64,000 nucleotides of DNA, taken from contig JAKOXH010000022.1 of NCBI GenBank assembly GCA_029781135.1, positions 62,001 to 126,000 on the forward strand, given 5' to 3'. A program made the position numbers and the translations under genes. The DNA comes from Planctomycetota bacterium (GTDB lineage Bacteria > Planctomycetota > Planctomycetia > Pirellulales > Lacipirellulaceae). The notes beneath the pieces are model-generated. The model made no database searches. It was not told where the DNA came from and saw only the letters and a program-made list of their open reading frames with translations. This document shows, in pieces, positions 59,906 to 64,000 of this stretch. The stretch's first letter is position 1. Each line of letters opens with the position of its first letter.

Positions 59906-62671
59906 CTACACCTGCGGCCGTTGGTCGGCCGCATCCTCAACTTCCTCCCGTTCTTCTTGCGGCACGCAGACGATGGCGGCAAGCGTGTCGCCTTCTTCGA
60001 GGGACATGATGCGGACGCCCTGGGTGTTGCGGCCGATGGCGTTGAAATCGCTGACCTTCACGCGCTGGATTTTGCCGCGGGCCGTCATCATCATGAGCTC
60101 GTCCTCGTCGTTGACGGGGACGATGCCGATGACGGGACCGTTGCGGTCGGTGGTTTTGATATCGCGGAGGCCTTTGCCGCCGCGACGCTGCGTGCGGTAG
60201 CGGAACGACGACGAGGCGCCTTCGGCTTCTTCGTCGTCGGGGGCTGGGGGCTGGGGGCTGGGGGCTAATTCGGGGGCTGGGGGCTCGGGGCTGGGGGCTA
60301 TGTCACTTTCTTCTTCCCCAGTCCCTAGTCCCTCGTCCCCAGTCCCCGCTTCAGCATTTGGGCCGAAGGGCGTGCGTTTGCCGTAGCCGTTGAGGCAGGC
60401 GGTCAGCAGCGTGGCATTGGGGTCGGCGACGACCATGCCGACGAGCGAATCGTCCTTGCCGAGCGAGATGCCCTTCACGCCGCTGGTGTTGCGGCCCATC
60501 GGGCGGGCGTTGGCCTCGTTGAAGCGGATCGCCATACCGTGAGCGGTGGAAAGCACGATTTCGTCACCCTTTTTGGTGATTACGCAATCGACCAGCTCAT
60601 CATCCTCCTTGAGTTTGATGGCGATGATGCCGCTCTTGAGCGGCCGGCTGTACGCCTTGAGCTCGGTCTTTTTCACGAGGCCGTTCCGCGTGGCCATCAT
60701 GAGGTAATGATCGGGCTGATCAAAATCGCGGACCGCGCGGCAATCGGCAATTTTCTCGTCCTCGGTCAAGTTGAGCAAGTTCACCACCGCGCGGCCTTTG
60801 CTTTCGCGCGAGAGTTGCGGCAGGTTATAAACCTTCTGCCAGTAGACCTTGCCCTTGGTGGTGAAGAAGAGCAGGTAATCGTGCGTGCTGGTGACGAACA
60901 GGTGCTCGACTGGGTCCTCTTCATCGACCGTGGCGCCTTTGATGCCCTTGCCGCCGCGGCGTTGAGCGCGGTACACGCTGGCCGGCGTGCGTTTGATGTA
61001 GCCATTGTGCGAGATCGAAACCACCATCGTTTCTTCCTCGATGAGGTCTTCGACGTCGACTTCGCCGATTTCTTCGCCGCTGAGTTCGGTGCGGCGTTTG
61101 TCGGCATGCTTACGGATGAGCTCCTCGCAATCCTCGCGGATCATGGCGTAGATGCGGCCATCATCGCCCAGGATGGTAAGGTATTCCTCGATTTGTTCGA
61201 GCAGTTTGGTGTGCTCGTCGACGAGCTTTTCCTGCTCGAGATTGACGAGTTGTCCGAGCGTCATTTTGAGGATCGCATCGGCCTGCACGGGCGTGAGTGA
61301 ATACTCGAGCGCGACGCCGCGTTCTTGTTGGTATTGCCGGAAGCCGGTTTCGCCCAGCGCGCGTTCGAGCATGGCGGCCGGCGTTTTGATCGCGATGAGC
61401 CGTTCTTTCGCTTCGATCTGCGTTTTCGAAGCGCGAATCACGCGGATCACTTCGTCGATATTCGCGTGCGCGAGCAGCAAGCCCTGCACCGTGTGCTTGC
61501 GGCGACGGGCCCGGGCGAGCAGAAACTGCGTCCGGCGGCGAAGCACGGTGAAGCGATGCCGCACGAACTCCTGCAGCATCTCCTTGAGCGAGAGCGTGCG
61601 CGGTTTGCCATCCACCAGCGCCAGCAAAATGATCGAGAACGAATCTTGCAGCGGCGTGAATTTGTAGAGCTGGTTGAGGACGATATCCGGATCGACGTCC
61701 TTTTTGAGGTCGATGACGATCCGTACCGGTTCCTTGAGGTCGCTTTCATCGCGCACGCCGGAAATGCCGGGGATGCGGCCTTCGTTGGCAACATCGGAAA
61801 TCTTCTTAATGACCGGATCGCGCGTTTGCTGGTAGGGAATATCGTTGACGATGATCCGGTAACGATCGCCCTTCCGCTGTTCGATCGTGGTCTTCGACCG
61901 CACGACGATCGTGCTGCGGCCCGTTTCGTAACCTTTCCAAATGGCCGTGCGGCCGCAAATGATGCCGCCGGTGGGGAAATCGGGCCCCGGGATGTGCTCC
62001 ATCAACTGCTGCACGGTGATGTTCGGGTTGTCGATGAGCGCGATGATGCCGCGACACACCTCGCCCAAATTGTGCGGCGGGATTGAGGTGGCCATGCCGA
62101 CCGCGATGCCGCCAGCGCCGTTCACCAGGAGGTTGGGGAACTTCGACGGCAGCACCACCGGTTCGGTGTGCCGCTCATCATACGTGGGCACGAAATCGAC
62201 CGTGTCGAGCTTGATGTCGTCGAGCATCATCGCCGAAAACGGCGAGAGGCGGGCTTCGGTGTACCGCATGGCCGCAGCGGGCAGGCCGGCGATCGAGCCG
62301 AAGTTGCCTTGCTTATCGATCAAGAGGCAGCGCATGTTCCAATCTTGGGCCATGCGGACGAGCGTGGGGTAAATCACCGCTTCGCCGTGCGGATGGTAGT
62401 TACCGCTGGTATCGCCAGAGATCTTCGCGCACTTCACGCGGGCAGCGCCCGGCGACAGGTTGAGGTCGTTCATCGCGACCAAGATGCGACGCTGCGACGG
62501 CTTGAGGCCATCGCGCACGTCGGGCAGCGCGCGGCTCACGATGACGCTCATCGCGTACGTGAGGTAGCTGTCCTTTAGCTCATCTTCGATCGGCAAATCG
62601 ATGAGCCGCGCGGCGATCGCTTGGGCTTGGGGATCTTCGGGCGGTGTAGGATCGGTAGGACCAGTGGCCAC
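59906..62671 (-). CDS. gyrA: DNA gyrase subunit A
   Basis: A 921-residue type IIA topoisomerase subunit that cuts and rejoins DNA for negative supercoiling. The catalytic tyrosine is Y137 (AMRYTEAR). In the quinolone region [19 protein letters not shown], the residues matching E. coli S83 and D87 are A98 and P102. The C-terminal beta-pinwheel has [10 protein letters not shown] near 569 (the GyrA box) and a second QRRGGKG near 827. Between the blades, about residues 771-822, is an extra acidic/proline segment ([20 protein letters not shown]) encoded by GGGGACTGGGGACGAGG and CCCCCAGCCCCCAG repeats. The start is GTG at 62671 with AAGG upstream. Length exceeds the usual 820-880. Confidence 0.96.
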   Translation of the reverse strand: MATGPTDPTPPEDPQAQAIAARLIDLPIEDELKDSYLTYAMSVIVSRALPDVRDGLKPSQRRILVAMNDLNLSPGAARVKCAKISGDTSGNYHPHGEAVIYPTLVRMAQDWNMRCLLIDKQGNFGSIAGLPAAAMRYTEARLSPFSAMMLDDIKLDTVDFVPTYDERHTEPVVLPSKFPNLLVNGAGGIAVGMATSIPPHNLGEVCRGIIALIDNPNITVQQLMEHIPGPDFPTGGIICGRTAIWKGYETGRSTIVVRSKTTIEQRKGDRYRIIVNDIPYQQTRDPVIKKISDVANEGRIPGISGVRDESDLKEPVRIVIDLKKDVDPDIVLNQLYKFTPLQDSFSIILLALVDGKPRTLSLKEMLQEFVRHRFTVLRRRTQFLLARARRRKHTVQGLLLAHANIDEVIRVIRASKTQIEAKERLIAIKTPAAMLERALGETGFRQYQQERGVALEYSLTPVQADAILKMTLGQLVNLEQEKLVDEHTKLLEQIEEYLTILGDDGRIYAMIREDCEELIRKHADKRRTELSGEEIGEVDVEDLIEEETMVVSISHNGYIKRTPASVYRAQRRGGKGIKGATVDEEDPVEHLFVTSTHDYLLFFTTKGKVYWQKVYNLPQLSRESKGRAVVNLLNLTEDEKIADCRAVRDFDQPDHYLMMATRNGLVKKTELKAYSRPLKSGIIAIKLKEDDELVDCVITKKGDEIVLSTAHGMAIRFNEANARPMGRNTSGVKGISLGKDDSLVGMVVADPNATLLTACLNGYGKRTPFGPNAEAGTGDEGLGTGEEESDIAPSPEPPAPELAPSPQPPAPDDEEAEGASSSFRYRTQRRGGKGLRDIKTTDRNGPVIGIVPVNDEDELMMMTARGKIQRVKVSDFNAIGRNTQGVRIMSLEEGDTLAAIVCVPQEEREEVEDAADQRPQV
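60239..60352. repeat. GGGGGCT and CCCCAGTCCCTAG repeats inside gyrA
   Basis: Plus strand: GGGGGCTGGGGGCTGGGGGC at 60239-60264, two more GGGGGCT clusters to 60300, then CCCCAGTCCCTAGTCCCTCG (60335 region) and CCCCAGTCCCC. The same unit is intergenic at 43006. The total stays in frame with gyrA. Confidence 0.85.
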
Positions 62672-62728
62672 AGGCGCAACCTTTCAACAATGCGGACCGG
62701 CTTCAAAAGTGTGGAGTAATAGTTATCT
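62672..62728. other. Short gyrA upstream region
   Basis: The space between the gyrA start and the next repeat is under 60 nt. It should include the gyrA ribosome site and perhaps its promoter; I see no clear boxes. Confidence 0.4.
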
Positions 62729-62942
62729 CACGCAGAGGCGCAAAGGACGCGGAAAAGTATCCACCACGACGACACAACGGACACAACGAAGAATAATCAA
62801 TGACCAAGCACCAATGACCAAGATATTGATTTCTGTCCGAGTTAATCGGCGGTCAATGGTCATTCAACGCATGTCGTCGTGCTCGTCGTGTCGTCGTGGT
62901 TCGAATGTTTGCTCCGCGTCCTTTGCGCCTCTGCGTGAAAAA
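62729..62942. repeat. Repeat island with three nested inverted repeats
   Basis: Outer: CTCACGCAGAGGCGCAAAGG and CCTTTGCGCCTCTGCGTGA. Middle: CCACCACGACGACACAACGG and CGTCGTGCTCGTCGTGTCGT. Inner: CAATGACCAAGCACCAATGA and GGTCAATGGTCATT. The three pairs are nested in order, like the island at 23278-23696, with the same outer family but different inner ones. Confidence 0.85.
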
Positions 62943-63098
62943 ATCCACATTATCTAATCAAGAAAATCACACGATTTCGAGTTCCATAAGAATACCGTTT
63001 TTTGCTCTTGGTCTCAACCTATCGCGGGTCGTGGCGAGTGCTGGCATGCCGCGGTAGAATGAACTCATCATCTAGCAAATCATGTGAAGGGATTCGCC

Positions 63099-64000
63099 AT
63101 GACGACACCGCCGTTTGCTCATCTGCATTGCCATAGCCATTACAGCCTGTTGGATGGCGCCAGCCCGATCGATTCGCTCGTTTCGCGGGCGAAAGAACTC
63201 GGGATGAACGCGCTGGCGATCACCGACCACGGCAACTTGTACGGTGCGCTCGAGTTTTATCAGGCCTGTCGCGGGAAGAGTATCAACCCGATCGTCGGCT
63301 ACGAGGCGTATGTGGCCCCGGGCAGCCGGTTCGAAAAGAGTGCCGGGGCGTACGGCGATACGAGTTACCACCTGACGCTGCTGGCGGCGAACCGCACCGG
63401 TTTTCAGAACCTCGTGAAGCTGGCCAGCAAGGCGTTTTTGGAAGGCTTCTACCATAAGCCGCGGATTGATCGCGAGCTGTTGGCCGCTCACAGCGAGGGA
63501 CTCGTATGCCTGAGCGGGTGCGTCTCGGGCGAGTTGAGCCGATCGCTGCTTTCTGGCAACACGGCCGATGAAGCGCTTGCCCGTGGCGAAGAACACGCGG
63601 CCTGGTTCCACCGCACGTTTGGCGATCGGTATTTCGTCGAGATTCAAAACAATGGTCTCGAAATCCAGCGGCAAGCGTTGGAACTTTCGGTCGCGCTGGC
63701 GAAGCGGATGGGCCTGCCCCTCGTGGCGACCAGTGACGCTCATTACGTGCGGCGCGAAGACGCGGTGGCCCAGGACGTGTTGCTGTGCATCAACACGGGC
63801 AAGTTCCGCACCGATACCAACCGCATGCGGATGGAAGGCGACCAGTTCTTCTTGCGCAGCCCGCAGGAAATGTACGCATCATTTCCAGGTTTGGAAGACG
63901 CGGTGGCCCGCAGCCAGCAGATTGCTGACAGCATCGACATCCAGCTCGAACTCGGCAAACGGCACTTCCCCACGTTCTCGCCGCCGGAAAACATTGCGTC
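63099..64000 (+). CDS. dnaE: DNA polymerase III subunit alpha (5' part, runs off the window)
   Basis: The first 300 codons of the replicative polymerase. The ATG at 63099 has GTGAAGGGA upstream. The protein opens with the PHP domain: FAHLHCHSHYSLLDGASPIDSLVSRAKELGMNALAITDHGNLYGALEFYQAC, then SYHLTLLAANRTGFQNLVKLASKAFLEGFYHKPRID, LVCLSGCVSGEL and LPLVATSDAHYV. It continues past base 64000 into the polymerase domains, so completeness cannot be judged. It is divergent from gyrA. Confidence 0.95.
   Translation, partial: MTTPPFAHLHCHSHYSLLDGASPIDSLVSRAKELGMNALAITDHGNLYGALEFYQACRGKSINPIVGYEAYVAPGSRFEKSAGAYGDTSYHLTLLAANRTGFQNLVKLASKAFLEGFYHKPRIDRELLAAHSEGLVCLSGCVSGELSRSLLSGNTADEALARGEEHAAWFHRTFGDRYFVEIQNNGLEIQRQALELSVALAKRMGLPLVATSDAHYVRREDAVAQDVLLCINTGKFRTDTNRMRMEGDQFFLRSPQEMYASFPGLEDAVARSQQIADSIDIQLELGKRHFPTFSPPENIA

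Noticed and set aside
60163-60192. Second GyrA box (QRRGGKG) as evidence of a ParC/GyrA hybrid
   Set aside because: RGGKG-like motifs in a later pinwheel blade also occur in other bacterial GyrA proteins as far as I recall, so it is not unusual enough.
59582-60268. Long plus-strand frame at the gyrA 3' end
   Set aside because: Mostly antisense to gyrA, whose domains are clear on the other strand.
63072-63743. Minus-strand frame at the window end
   Set aside because: It is the antisense shadow of dnaE, whose PHP domain is unmistakable on the plus strand.

Overview
The window looks like a chromosomal segment of a planctomycete, most likely a Pirellulales-type organism. This is inferred from gene families, not from a marker-gene comparison. 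The signs are: a giant secreted protein opening with a LEPR-XLL motif and ending in a dockerin-like calcium loop; a PEP-CTERM sorting signal; a DUF1559 pseudopilin-like protein; a TIGR03790-type protein; TadE/TadG pseudopilins with a von Willebrand A domain; many large Ala/Pro-rich envelope proteins; high GC; and loosely packed genes with many GTG/TTG starts. I see no rRNA, tRNA, IS element, prophage or CRISPR array. About 43 genes are supported.

Layout. 0.5-7 kb: a 1,545-residue beta-helix surface protein, then a sodium:solute symporter overlapped by a 48-residue membrane protein. 7-10.3 kb: Fe-S assembly (sufS, sufU) and the rRNA methylase rsmE. 10.7-17.7 kb: an ExeA-like ATPase, a coiled-coil protein with a nuclease-like domain, and a 1,346-residue orphan. 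18-24.7 kb: a beta-propeller protein, scpB, rpe, a degenerate histidine phosphatase, accD and a Ser/Thr kinase. 24.8-27.7 kb: a radical SAM/SPASM protein and a protoporphyrinogen-oxidase-type enzyme, suggesting heme synthesis. 28-34 kb: a DUF1559 protein, a PIN toxin-antitoxin pair, smpB, a ketosynthase-like pseudoenzyme, and cysH with an Rrf2 regulator. 34.6-41.3 kb: ugd, a two-lobed aspartic-protease-like PEP-CTERM protein, and a TadE/VWA/TadE cluster. 41.7-46.5 kb: a MacB/LolD-type exporter (ATPase, permease, adaptor). 46.8-55.4 kb: a TIGR03790 protein, a 1,459-residue TPR protein, and two small envelope proteins. 55.6-64 kb: floA, a YceI protein, a membrane protein, gyrA, and the first 300 codons of dnaE.

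The most striking non-genic feature is how densely the intergenic DNA is filled with inverted repeats. At least six sequence families share one design: two outer arms complementary to each other, each arm often also a small hairpin with a 3-5 nt loop. In the main family (seven copies) the inner hairpins exist as several alleles that keep pairing by compensatory changes, and the alleles are shuffled between arms. Related low-complexity or palindromic DNA also lies in frame inside three genes (gyrA, rsmE and a membrane protein), so the repeats appear to feed new peptide segments into proteins.

Other points of interest are two pseudoenzymes (a phosphatase lacking both catalytic histidines and a ketosynthase lacking its cysteine), a probably leaderless cysH promoter with a palindrome in its spacer, a C-terminal EDNPFG tail shared by two unrelated exported proteins, and GyrA positions expected to lower quinolone binding.
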